NCBI GenBank assembly: GCA_937132085.1
Contig: CAKZNV010000160.1
Location: forward strand, 1-35,501
Direction: 5' to 3'
Length of the DNA stretch: 35,501 nt
From: an uncultured Rubritalea sp.
Lineage (GTDB): Bacteria > Verrucomicrobiota > Verrucomicrobiia > Verrucomicrobiales > Akkermansiaceae
The notes under the pieces were generated by a model. It ran no database searches, was not told where the DNA came from, and saw nothing but the letters and a program-made list of their open reading frames with translations. Shown piece by piece: positions 15,482-24,202 of the stretch. The position numbers and the translations under genes were made by a program. Position 1 is the first letter of the stretch, and every line of letters begins with the position of its first letter.

Positions 15482-17611
15482 TTATTCGACTGGGATGGCT
15501 CTAGGGATGACCTTTTGTGATCCACGTTCGTCGATAGTTGGTGTGATATTTGGTTTAATGTTTGGTGTATAAAAAATAGGGTCTTTGTCTTTACGAACGA
15601 TTTCGATGGCTTCTGCTTCGTCGCCAGTTTCTCCGTTATTACCGTAGATTGAGTTAAGGGGGTTGATACTAGGGATTTTAATTTCTTCGATGAGGTCTTG
15701 GTGACCGATGTATGGTTTACTAGAGACGAGTTTGTGTTTCTTGCCTTCTTCTATCTCGAATAGTCCAGAGAGGATGAGATTGACGAGTGGGCCAGCGACC
15801 TTTCCGCCGCTTCCGCCACGTTTGACTGCTACAATGACTACGTAGCGAGGATTCTCATAAGGAGCGAATGCTGCTGTCCATGCGACGTGGGTTTTGACGC
15901 CATCATCTCTAGTCTGCGCTGTGCCAGTTTTGGCTCCGATGATCATGCCTTTAGGACAAGCTCTTCTAGCGGTTCCGCCTATTGCAGTGGCAGCGAGTCT
16001 CATGCCGTAGCGAATGGTCGTGAGGTGGCCTTCTCCGATTCCTTCTTGGAGCAAATTCAGTTTAGCTGGTGCTGCGTAGCTTTTGGTTTTGTTAGTGAAA
16101 CTGTTAGTTACCTTGCTGATGATACGAGGTTGGTAGTAGTCGCCGCCATTGGCGACAGCTGAGAAGATAGCCGCCATTTGTAGAGGAGTGGCTTGGCAAT
16201 CGCCTTGACCGATTCCCATCATACCTGTGTGGGCGTCTGACATACGTGCTTCAGGGTATCTTTTCTTCCAACGGACACTACCTGGGACAGTGCCTCGTTG
16301 TTCTTGTGGAAGGCGGATGCCTGTCTTGCTACCGAGTCCGAGCATTTGGTAAACTTCGACTACTTTCTTGTATCCGATCGTATTACAAATCTTCATGAAG
16401 AATGGATTGCATGAGCGCTGGAGTGCTTCAGCGAGAGCGAGAGTTCCGTGCCCCACAGTCTTCCAGCATTTGATTTTTAGTTTACCGTAGGCGACGTGTC
16501 CTGGGCAGTTGCAGTTATAGCGGTGCATGCCGTATTTACAGCCAGCGATGGCGGCAGGTATTTTCAGCGTGGAGCCTGGGGTGAGACCTGTGATAGCACG
16601 GTTGATGAAAGGAGCTGCGGTGTTGTCTGTGTAGAATGCGTAGCGTTTGGTGCTGATGCTTGGGGTGAAGTCGTTCGGGTCGTAGTTTGGCACAGATGCC
16701 ATGGCTAGGACTTCGCCAGTGTTCGGGTCCATGACGATGGCGGCGGCTTTTCCTGCTTGGCGGAGTGAGTTTTCCACTAGCTGCTGGATGTGTGTGTCTA
16801 TAGTGAGGTAGACGTCTGAGCCTGGTCCTGGTGGTTGGTAGTCAGTGACACCGAGGACTTTGTTTTTATCGTTCTTGAGGATCTTTTTGATCCCTTCTCT
16901 ACCAGTGAGCTCTTCGTTCATGCTCTGCTCTATACCAGCGATGCCTGTGGAGTCTCCTATGTAGTGGTTGAAGTTGCCTGTGATCTTGCCTTTTTCCCAC
17001 TGCTTAGTGTAGCCTAGGACATGGGAGGCTGTGGCGCCGAATGGATACTTTCTGGCTGGGGCTGCATCTATATAGACGCCTGGTAGCTGGATGTTTTGCT
17101 CGGCAAATTTAGCAAATTCATCATAAGAGAGATCTTTTCTGAATACGAATGGAACGAGTCCTCCGTGGGTGCTGTAATGAGCCTCCATAGCTTGGGAGCT
17201 GTATTTAGCATCTAGTCCGATGTATGCGAGGTAGGGGCGGATGGTTTTGTTGACCATACCTGCAATGTCAGTTTTTTTGCTCTTTACTGGTGACCCCTTG
17301 TAGTTGACTAAGATTTCACGTTTGAGGGTTTCTCCGTATTCTGCGATGTAGTTTTTGTGGATTTCAGCGAGGTTGAAATAGACGATGTAACTCTGGTTAT
17401 TCTGAGCGAGTGTGATGCCGTTGCGGTCTTTGATTTCACCACGGATGCCAGGTTCACGGATAGTTTCCTCTTTGTTAGAAGGGACTTTAGCGCTGTAGTA
17501 TTCCTTCTTCTCTATCTGCATCTCATAGAGACGAGAGAGCAAGACTCCTGTCCCTAATAGAACGAAGAGGGTGAGGAAGTAGAGTCTGTATCTGTAGCGT
17601 GGAGTGTGCAT
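15482..17611 (-). CDS. mrdA: Penicillin-binding protein 2 (elongasome transpeptidase)
   Basis: This 709-aa class B PBP cross-links peptidoglycan during cell elongation with MreBCD and RodA. One N-terminal membrane anchor (about 10-27) is followed by the non-catalytic pedestal domain with RGEIKDRNG at about 57-65. The transpeptidase domain shows all three active-site motifs: STLK with Ser347, SCN at 400-402, and KTG at 561-563. The Cys-containing stretch after the catalytic motif (CNCPGH...CW) resembles that of other PBP2 proteins. The C-terminal tail of about 90 residues is rich in acidic and Pro residues and probably disordered. It lies 24 bases after mreD. No rodA gene is visible in the window. 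Confidence 0.94.
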   Translation of the reverse strand: MHTPRYRYRLYFLTLFVLLGTGVLLSRLYEMQIEKKEYYSAKVPSNKEETIREPGIRGEIKDRNGITLAQNNQSYIVYFNLAEIHKNYIAEYGETLKREILVNYKGSPVKSKKTDIAGMVNKTIRPYLAYIGLDAKYSSQAMEAHYSTHGGLVPFVFRKDLSYDEFAKFAEQNIQLPGVYIDAAPARKYPFGATASHVLGYTKQWEKGKITGNFNHYIGDSTGIAGIEQSMNEELTGREGIKKILKNDKNKVLGVTDYQPPGPGSDVYLTIDTHIQQLVENSLRQAGKAAAIVMDPNTGEVLAMASVPNYDPNDFTPSISTKRYAFYTDNTAAPFINRAITGLTPGSTLKIPAAIAGCKYGMHRYNCNCPGHVAYGKLKIKCWKTVGHGTLALAEALQRSCNPFFMKICNTIGYKKVVEVYQMLGLGSKTGIRLPQEQRGTVPGSVRWKKRYPEARMSDAHTGMMGIGQGDCQATPLQMAAIFSAVANGGDYYQPRIISKVTNSFTNKTKSYAAPAKLNLLQEGIGEGHLTTIRYGMRLAATAIGGTARRACPKGMIIGAKTGTAQTRDDGVKTHVAWTAAFAPYENPRYVVIVAVKRGGSGGKVAGPLVNLILSGLFEIEEGKKHKLVSSKPYIGHQDLIEEIKIPSINPLNSIYGNNGETGDEAEAIEIVRKDKDPIFYTPNIKPNITPTIDERGSQKVIPRAIPVE

Positions 17612-17635
17612 AGCTGTTATGGGTATTAGCTTAGT

Positions 17636-18241
17636 TTAGCTTTCTTCTTCTAGAGATTTGAATTTAAAATAACGGCGTTTTAGGCCGTCGTAGCGGATAG
17701 TGTGGTCGAACCACCGAGCGAGCTTGAATAGGATGAAAAATAGCAGTGGTGAGCAGAGCATGGTGAGCAGTGCTGAGATCCACATTTGCTGGAAGATACT
17801 AGCGGGGAAGTAGTAGTCACCGCGGATGATGTTGATGAGAAGATATTCTGAGAGGAGGTAGAAGAAGGTGGCTACACCCGTGAGTGCGGCGGATAGTTGC
17901 CATACTCCTTTACGGAACAGTGGTTGAACGCCCTGCATAAGAACACCCATGACAGCGTAGAGAATGATGGAGTAGCCGAAGCGCATCTGATCCACGGGAT
18001 GATCGTAAACAGTAGGATCGCCGCCAGCTGGGCTGAGGGTGTTCTGCGCATCCCAGATGAATCCGCAGAGGAATGCAAGACCGAGCATCGGAGAGAATCC
18101 TACAGTGACAGCGCAGCAGAGAAATGTCAGTGGGAGGATGTAGATCTTAGCATCATACCAGCCAGTCACCGCTGGCAAGAACTGCTGAAATATGCAGGCC
18201 AGAAGGACGAGTATGAATATGCTGATGTGGTAGCGGATCAC
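17636..18241 (-). CDS. mreD: Rod shape-determining protein MreD
   Basis: This 201-aa polytopic membrane protein has about five hydrophobic segments, as expected for MreD, the inner-membrane partner of MreC. Sequence similarity in this family is low, so the call rests mainly on size, topology and position between mreC and mrdA. The start codon is GTG at 18239-18241, which overlaps the mreC TGA stop by four bases (GTGA) and suggests translational coupling. Confidence 0.85.
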   Translation of the reverse strand: MIRYHISIFILVLLACIFQQFLPAVTGWYDAKIYILPLTFLCCAVTVGFSPMLGLAFLCGFIWDAQNTLSPAGGDPTVYDHPVDQMRFGYSIILYAVMGVLMQGVQPLFRKGVWQLSAALTGVATFFYLLSEYLLINIIRGDYYFPASIFQQMWISALLTMLCSPLLFFILFKLARWFDHTIRYDGLKRRYFKFKSLEEES

Positions 18242-19044
18242 TGAGTGAGAACAAAGACGGTGTGTAATGCCGCAAAGTCTACTGCTGGTTTTACCTGTGC
18301 CTCAGCATTGATAGCACCACGCTCTACAGAGACGATAGTGCCTAACACTACGCCCTCCGGAAATAAGTCGCCCCTACCTGTGGTGACGACTTTTTGTCCT
18401 TTTTTGACGTTGGTGTTTCGAGACAGATATTGTAAGCGCAGCATGGGATTATCCCCATTTTGTGCTCTCTGTCCGCTAAGTATGCCTACTTCTTGAACTC
18501 CACCATTTCCCTCTACTTTCGCAGAGACTTGGCAGGCTTCATCGGTAAGCAAAATCACAGTTGAGGACTCATCGTCTGGTCGGTCTACCTTACCGACGAG
18601 TCCTTCAGCAGCGATCACGGGGTGCTGTGCACTTATTCCGTGATCTGAGCCTCTATCTATCTGAGCGGTTTCCCACCAGTTAGAAGGCTTGCGGCGAATG
18701 ATTTTTGCAGCTGTTACGCTGAAAGGGGTGCGTTGCTGGAAGTCTAGCGCCGCTCGCATCTGGATGTTTTCTTGTTCCAGTTTACGAAGGTGCGTGATTT
18801 CTGTGCGCAACTTGACGAGTTCAGTTTCGGCTAATTGTAGCTTGGCTGAGAGTTCATCTGAATGAACTATTTCGTCGTTAAAAGATCTGATTTTAGTCTC
18901 CATCGCTGAGCCACTATTTACGAATGGGCTGATAACGGTGAAGTAAGCACTCTGAATCTTGCGCACACCGGCGTCACTCCTCGTGAGCGACCAGGCAAGG
19001 CCGCAGAGGAATAAGATCAGAGTTATTAAGTTGAGTGGCTTCAT
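18238..19044 (-). CDS. mreC: Rod shape-determining protein MreC
   Basis: This 268-aa protein has one N-terminal membrane segment (about 5-20), a coiled coil (about 55-100) and a periplasmic beta-rich domain, the standard MreC layout. Recognisable family stretches are RKPSNWWETAQIDRGSDHGI, AAEGLVGKVD and VVTTGRGDLFPEGVVLG. MreC links cytoplasmic MreB with MreD and the PBP2-RodA synthase. The gene starts 12 bases after mreB and overlaps mreD. Confidence 0.93.
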   Translation of the reverse strand: MKPLNLITLILFLCGLAWSLTRSDAGVRKIQSAYFTVISPFVNSGSAMETKIRSFNDEIVHSDELSAKLQLAETELVKLRTEITHLRKLEQENIQMRAALDFQQRTPFSVTAAKIIRRKPSNWWETAQIDRGSDHGISAQHPVIAAEGLVGKVDRPDDESSTVILLTDEACQVSAKVEGNGGVQEVGILSGQRAQNGDNPMLRLQYLSRNTNVKKGQKVVTTGRGDLFPEGVVLGTIVSVERGAINAEAQVKPAVDFAALHTVFVLTQ

Positions 19045-19056
19045 TGGGGAATTGTA

Positions 19057-20148
<1,092 letters not shown>

Positions 20149-20353
20149 TTAGCATAAGTTGGTTACGCTGCTTGTGAGTTGATGTTTCAAAAGAAACTAT
20201 TTACTTGCCGCGCACGTGCGTGACTATCTGTATGAATTGTGCTTTGGTCAAGCCGGATTTTGCTTATATAGTCATTCTATACGGCGGTTTCACGAGGAAA
20301 TCAAATTTAGTGGTTTGATAATTTAGCAAGCTGGATATTTTAGCCGAAATAAG

Positions 20354-21424
20354 ATGGAGCGAGAGCAGAGAGATGAGGTGAGGCGGAGGAAGATTATTCA
20401 TATTGATATGGATTGCTTCTACGCAGCTATCGAGCAGCGAGATAATCCGGCAATCAGAGGGCAGCCTGTGGCGGTGGGAGGTGCTGGGCGGAGAGGAGTT
20501 CTGTGCACTGCGAGTTATGAGGCTAGGGAGTTTGGCTGTCGGTCTGCGATGCCTGGTTTTAAGGCGCTGGAGCTTTGTCCACAGCTGATTATTGTGCCTG
20601 TGAGATTTGAGGTTTATCGCTCAGTTGCGTCGCAGATTCGTGCGATTTTTGGCAGATTTACAGAGCAGATTGAGCCGCTATCTCTGGATGAGGCGTATCT
20701 GGATGTGAGTCATTGGGAGACGAGTCCGGGTGCGATTGCGAGGGAGGTGCGGATGCAGATATTTGAGGAGACGGGATTGACTGCTAGTGCGGGTATTGGG
20801 CCGAATAAACTGCTGGCGAAGATAGCCAGTGACTGGAGGAAGCCCAACGGCCAGTATGAGGTGACGCCAGAGGGTGTGGCGGAATTTATGCACGATATGC
20901 CTGTAGCGAAGCTGTGGGGAGTGGGTAAGAAGATGCAGGAGAAGCTGCATGCACTGGGGATCTATACTTGTGCGGATATGCAGAAGTGGGATAAATTTGT
21001 GCTAGCTCAGAGATTTGGAAAGTGGGGAGCTGAGCTGTATGATGTGTGCCGAGGAGTGGATCACAGGGAGGTGAGTAGTTCACGGACGCGGAAGTCGATC
21101 AGTAAGGAAACGACGTTTTCAGAAAATGTGAGTCGAGTGCAGGATTTACTGCCTGAAATGGCAGAAATGGTGGAAGAAGTGAAAAAATCTGTAGAAAAAA
21201 AGTATTCTGATCGTGGAGTCAAAAGTATGGTGATAAAATTGAAATTTGATGATTTTTCCCAGACAACAATTGAGCGAGTTGCGACAGCGCCTGATTTTAA
21301 ATTAGGTAAAGAGTTGTTAATAGAAGGCTGGAAACGAGGAGGCCAAAAATCTGTGAGGCTTTTAGGAGTGGGGGTTAAGCTGGCTGATGAGGGGGATGAC
21401 TCACAGATGGAGTTAGGTGTGTAG
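20354..21424 (+). CDS. dinB: DNA polymerase IV (Y-family translesion polymerase)
   Basis: This 356-aa error-prone polymerase carries out lesion bypass and extends mismatched ends. The catalytic carboxylates are in HIDMDCFYAA (Asp18) and LSLDEAYLDV (Asp112, Glu113). The steric-gate region FYAAIE and the helix-hairpin-helix stretch MPVAKLWGVGKKMQEKL are clear. The protein ends in QMELGV, which fits a beta-clamp-binding motif at the usual C-terminal place. Length is normal. I saw no clear LexA box upstream. The gene is divergent from mreB. Confidence 0.95.
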   Translation: MEREQRDEVRRRKIIHIDMDCFYAAIEQRDNPAIRGQPVAVGGAGRRGVLCTASYEAREFGCRSAMPGFKALELCPQLIIVPVRFEVYRSVASQIRAIFGRFTEQIEPLSLDEAYLDVSHWETSPGAIAREVRMQIFEETGLTASAGIGPNKLLAKIASDWRKPNGQYEVTPEGVAEFMHDMPVAKLWGVGKKMQEKLHALGIYTCADMQKWDKFVLAQRFGKWGAELYDVCRGVDHREVSSSRTRKSISKETTFSENVSRVQDLLPEMAEMVEEVKKSVEKKYSDRGVKSMVIKLKFDDFSQTTIERVATAPDFKLGKELLIEGWKRGGQKSVRLLGVGVKLADEGDDSQMELGV

Positions 21425-21588
21425 CATCAGTTTTGCAGATGTAATTGAGGTATATATAAGATAGATTGTGTTATGAATGTGAATGTTAATGTTTCTGTAA
21501 TAGCTTGACTAAATCTTACCTCTGCTGAGCTTGGCAATTGTAAATTGTATCTTGAAAATAGTGAATCGAAGTTTATATTAAGGTTACT

Positions 21589-21918
21589 ATGGCAAAGAAA
21601 GATAACAAAGCTTCTACTAGAGGTAAGCGGTATAACACTGCTGAGAGAGTGAAAATTCTCACCTTTGTGGATAAGCATAACGCTAAGAACGGGAGAGGTG
21701 GCGCTGCCGCAGCTTCGAGAAAGTTTGATGTTTCACAACTCACTATTGGTAACTGGCTGAGAGCAGCTGGTTCACCATCTCCTAAGCGCAAGAAGAGTAA
21801 TGTCGATGTAGATCAGGCTCTAAAGAGACTAGGCGAACTTCATAAGCTGATGGCTAAGGTCGAGTCTGAGTTAGACTCTCTACGTAAAGAATATGCAGAG
21901 CTGAAAATGGCTCTTTAA
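21589..21918 (+). CDS. Small DNA-binding protein: helix-turn-helix plus C-terminal coiled coil
   Basis: This 109-aa basic protein does not match a family I can name. Residues 17-60 (TAERVKILTFVDKHN...GGAAAASRKFDVSQLTIGNWL) resemble the homeodomain-like helix-turn-helix of transposase OrfA/Fis-type proteins, with ISRKF-type and NWL helix ends. Residues 73-107 form a leucine-rich coiled coil (LKRLGELHKLMAKVESEL), probably for dimerisation. There is no catalytic domain and no inverted repeats of an IS element flank it, so I read it as a regulator or nucleoid-type protein rather than a transposase fragment. AAGG lies 6 bases before the ATG. Confidence 0.75.
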   Translation: MAKKDNKASTRGKRYNTAERVKILTFVDKHNAKNGRGGAAAASRKFDVSQLTIGNWLRAAGSPSPKRKKSNVDVDQALKRLGELHKLMAKVESELDSLRKEYAELKMAL

Positions 21919-21942
21919 AAGTAAACTGACTGTATAGTATAT

Positions 21943-21976
21943 AGCGGCTGGATCACTACATAGTGATCCAGCCGCT
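21943..21976 (+). terminator. Strong 16-bp inverted repeat after the small DNA-binding gene
   Basis: AGCGGCTGGATCACTA (21943-21958) and its exact complement (21961-21976) are separated by two bases. It sits 24 bases after the stop codon. No T-run follows (GTGGTTTA), so it is either a terminator working without a clear U-tract, an mRNA-stabilising hairpin, or a palindromic protein-binding site. Confidence 0.5.
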
Positions 21977-22097
21977 GTGGTTTAGGGAGGTAGCGTAATC
22001 TTAAAAGATGCTGAATGGGCTGAAAAAGTCGGCTAGATGCCTACGTATGAATGGGGTGAGAGATGAACATGTGTCATAGACCGTGAAATGGTATTGC

Positions 22098-22125
22098 TTG
22101 CAAAAGTAGGAATTAACGCTAGAGT
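22098..22125 (+). promoter_or_regulatory. Possible sigma-70-type promoter for the exbB operon
   Basis: TTGCAA (22098-22103), a 16-base spacer and TAGAGT (22120-22125) would place the transcript start close to 22132, about 11 bases before the ATG. Each hexamer matches the consensus at four of six positions. This is suggestive only, and no ribosome binding site is visible behind it. Confidence 0.25.
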
Positions 22126-22142
22126 GTGACTCACTAACCGCT

Positions 22143-23081
22143 ATGAAAACAGCATATAAAATAACGATCAGTATATTGGCTCTATTTATGATGACAGGGC
22201 TCAGCTCTGCTCAGGATGAGGTGAAGAAGCAACTAAGTGCAGGAGACATCAATGTGTATGAGCTCATCACTGAGCAAGGAGGCCCTGTGGTCTATCCATT
22301 AGCGGTGATTTCAGTTCTCACCGTGGTATTGATCTTCTTCTTTTTGATCACCATTCGTAGGCATAAAGTAGTCAGTGATCGTTTCATGACGAATGCTGAA
22401 ATCTTGATCCGCAAAAAAGATTACCTAGGTCTAGTGGCTCAGTGCAACAATAGTGGTGAGAGCATGGCTAGAATCACTGAAAAGGCAGTGAACTTCATGA
22501 CGAAGAATACTGGAGTAGCATTCAATGATGTGCGTGAAGTGGCTGAGGCAGAGGGCTCACGTCAGTCTGGTATGCTTAATAACAGAATTAGTTATCTTTC
22601 GGATATCGGCTCCATCGCTACGATGATGGGACTGCTAGGAACTGTGATCGGCATGATCGTAACCTTCATGAGAATCTCTCAGGGAAATGTGGATGGTGTG
22701 CAGCAAATGAAGGTGGCAGAAGGGGTTTATCCGGCTCTGATCACGACGGGTATTGGACTAAGTATCGGTATCGTTGCTATGATCTTCTATTCATTTTTCC
22801 GAGGTAAGGTGCAGAAGTATATTTCAGAGTTAGAGGCTGCTGCTACACATTTGTTAGCATTGCTTTCTGCTCAGTATAATAGAAATGCACAGCTTCGCTC
22901 AGAGCGACAAGCTTCTAACAGACAGTTCTATGCGTCTGGTGATGAGATGACGACTATCGGCGATGATTTCGCTATGCCAGAAAAACAGGGCAGGCAAGAA
23001 GAGGCTCTGGATCACGAAGGAATTCAAGGTCCTATTCCAATGAGGGATAAACGAGAAAGCCGCACCGTAGAAGGTATCTAG
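22143..23081 (+). CDS. exbB: ExbB/TolQ/MotA-type proton channel subunit with signal peptide
   Basis: This 312-aa inner-membrane protein forms a proton-driven motor with ExbD. A cleavable-looking signal peptide (1-23, ending SSA) is followed by membrane segments at about 49-71, 155-177 and 197-219. The family stretch IGSIATMMGLLGTVIGMIVTF and the following VAEGVYPALITTGIGLSIGI are typical of ExbB/TolQ. The C-terminal tail of about 90 residues is hydrophilic and longer than in E. coli ExbB. It is the first gene of a tight operon with ExbD (14-base gap), the ExbD-like periplasmic protein and a TPR protein. Whether the system drives outer-membrane import or Tol-Pal-like functions cannot be told, because no TonB, TolA or receptor is present in the window. 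Confidence 0.9.
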   Translation: MKTAYKITISILALFMMTGLSSAQDEVKKQLSAGDINVYELITEQGGPVVYPLAVISVLTVVLIFFFLITIRRHKVVSDRFMTNAEILIRKKDYLGLVAQCNNSGESMARITEKAVNFMTKNTGVAFNDVREVAEAEGSRQSGMLNNRISYLSDIGSIATMMGLLGTVIGMIVTFMRISQGNVDGVQQMKVAEGVYPALITTGIGLSIGIVAMIFYSFFRGKVQKYISELEAAATHLLALLSAQYNRNAQLRSERQASNRQFYASGDEMTTIGDDFAMPEKQGRQEEALDHEGIQGPIPMRDKRESRTVEGI

Positions 23082-23095
23082 ATCTAGATTTCGAC

Positions 23096-23518
23096 ATGAA
23101 ATTTAATAAACATACAGCCCCTCCAGCAGGATTTCAGCTAGCGCCGATGATTGATATCATTTTCCTATTGCTGGCATTCTTCATCGTGACTTATCAGATG
23201 ACTGATGATGAAAAAGATGTAGAGGTGCAACTGCCAACCGCTGAGGAAGGCCAAGCAAATCCTAGAAGTCACCTTGAGAAGGTGATCAATATTCGCGAAG
23301 ATGGCACTGTGATCATCGACAAGAAAGTTTACACATTGGATGAACTACAAGTGAAGATGGCGAATCTAGTGCGAGTGAATAAAAGTCAACCAGTGAGGCT
23401 CCGTGGTGATGGACGAACCGAGTATAAGTATATTGTTCAAGTTCTCGATCGTTGCAAAAAAGCCGGTGTGTGGAATGTTTCATTCGCCACAGGAGTGCCA
23501 AAAGGAAAGCCTCATTAA
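23096..23518 (+). CDS. exbD: ExbD/TolR-type biopolymer transport protein
   Basis: This 140-aa single-pass protein has a short cytosolic N-terminus, a membrane helix at about 16-36 with the proton-path Asp20 in PMIDIIFLLL, and a periplasmic domain (about 55-138). The periplasmic domain reads INIREDGTVIIDKKVYTLDEL, then RLRGDGRTEYKYIVQVLDRC and GVWNVSF, a standard ExbD pattern. It is the direct partner of the upstream ExbB. The gene after it encodes copies of the same periplasmic domain, so the two should be compared. Confidence 0.93.
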   Translation: MKFNKHTAPPAGFQLAPMIDIIFLLLAFFIVTYQMTDDEKDVEVQLPTAEEGQANPRSHLEKVINIREDGTVIIDKKVYTLDELQVKMANLVRVNKSQPVRLRGDGRTEYKYIVQVLDRCKKAGVWNVSFATGVPKGKPH

Positions 23519-23536
23519 GGAAAATACTGATCAATC

Positions 23537-24202
23537 ATGAAAAGACTATTTACAGCGATTATAGGGATCTCACTCGGAATGATCATAAGTTCGCAAGCTT
23601 TTCAGGCTCCTGATAGGAGTGTTCCTCAGGCGATGAAAGATGATGAAATTAATCTTGCCTTGCCTGAGCTTAACCAAGAAAAGGATGTTGAAGTTAAGCC
23701 GTTAGCTGATGGGAAAGTCATGCTAGGCGGTGAAAAAATGACCATGGAAGAGCTAGGTAAACGAGTGAAGAAGTTAGTAAAGGAAGATAAAGATCTACAA
23801 ATAAGGCTGATTGCTGATGGCAAAATAGAGTATAAAAAAGTAGTGGCAATCCTTGATCAGCTAAAAGCATCAGGTGTTTGGAATATCTCTTTCAGGAAAA
23901 ATTCTACGGAAGTAGCTCCCCGGAAATTTTCACCTCCAGTGATTGAGGTGGATAAGAATGGGGGAATTAAGATTAATAAGAAGGTCTTATCGGTTGGTGA
24001 GCTAAAGGCTAAATTAGTAGCTTTAGCACGAGTTAATACAACACAGAAGGTCATTATCAGTCCTTCTGCTGGGGCTTTAAATAAAGATGTCCTAAAGCTA
24101 ATCTCAGTTTGTATTGAGGCCGGAATGGAAGATGTTAGAATAGCATCACCTCGGGTGTTAGAACTCGAAAATAAGAAAACTTTAAAAGAATCAATAAAAT
24201 GA
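23537..24202 (+). CDS. Secreted protein made of two ExbD-type periplasmic domains
   Basis: This 221-aa protein has a signal peptide (about 1-22) but no ExbD transmembrane proton-carrying helix. Residues 36-120 copy the upstream ExbD domain closely. VKPLADGKVMLGGEKMTMEEL parallels the ExbD INIREDGT stretch, QIRLIADGKIEYKKVVAILD parallels RLRGDGRTEYKYIVQVLD, and GVWNISF is nearly identical. Residues 135-204 form a second, more diverged copy (IEVDKNGGIKINKKVLSVGEL, then KVIISPSAGALNKDVLKLIS). The product is therefore probably a soluble or membrane-tethered periplasmic partner that could pair with the ExbD dimer or replace a TonB/TolA contact. It lies 18 bases after exbD and overlaps the TPR gene by four bases. 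I know no name for it. Confidence 0.8.
   Translation: MKRLFTAIIGISLGMIISSQAFQAPDRSVPQAMKDDEINLALPELNQEKDVEVKPLADGKVMLGGEKMTMEELGKRVKKLVKEDKDLQIRLIADGKIEYKKVVAILDQLKASGVWNISFRKNSTEVAPRKFSPPVIEVDKNGGIKINKKVLSVGELKAKLVALARVNTTQKVIISPSAGALNKDVLKLISVCIEAGMEDVRIASPRVLELENKKTLKESIK

Noticed and set aside
21552-21579. TTGAAA-N16-TATATT promoter just before the small HTH gene
   Set aside because: It would start transcription about three bases before the ATG and leave the AAGG site outside the transcript, so it is probably chance.
21589-21918. Transposase OrfA fragment of an insertion sequence
   Set aside because: The fold looks similar, but there is no OrfB, no terminal inverted repeats and no target duplication around it.
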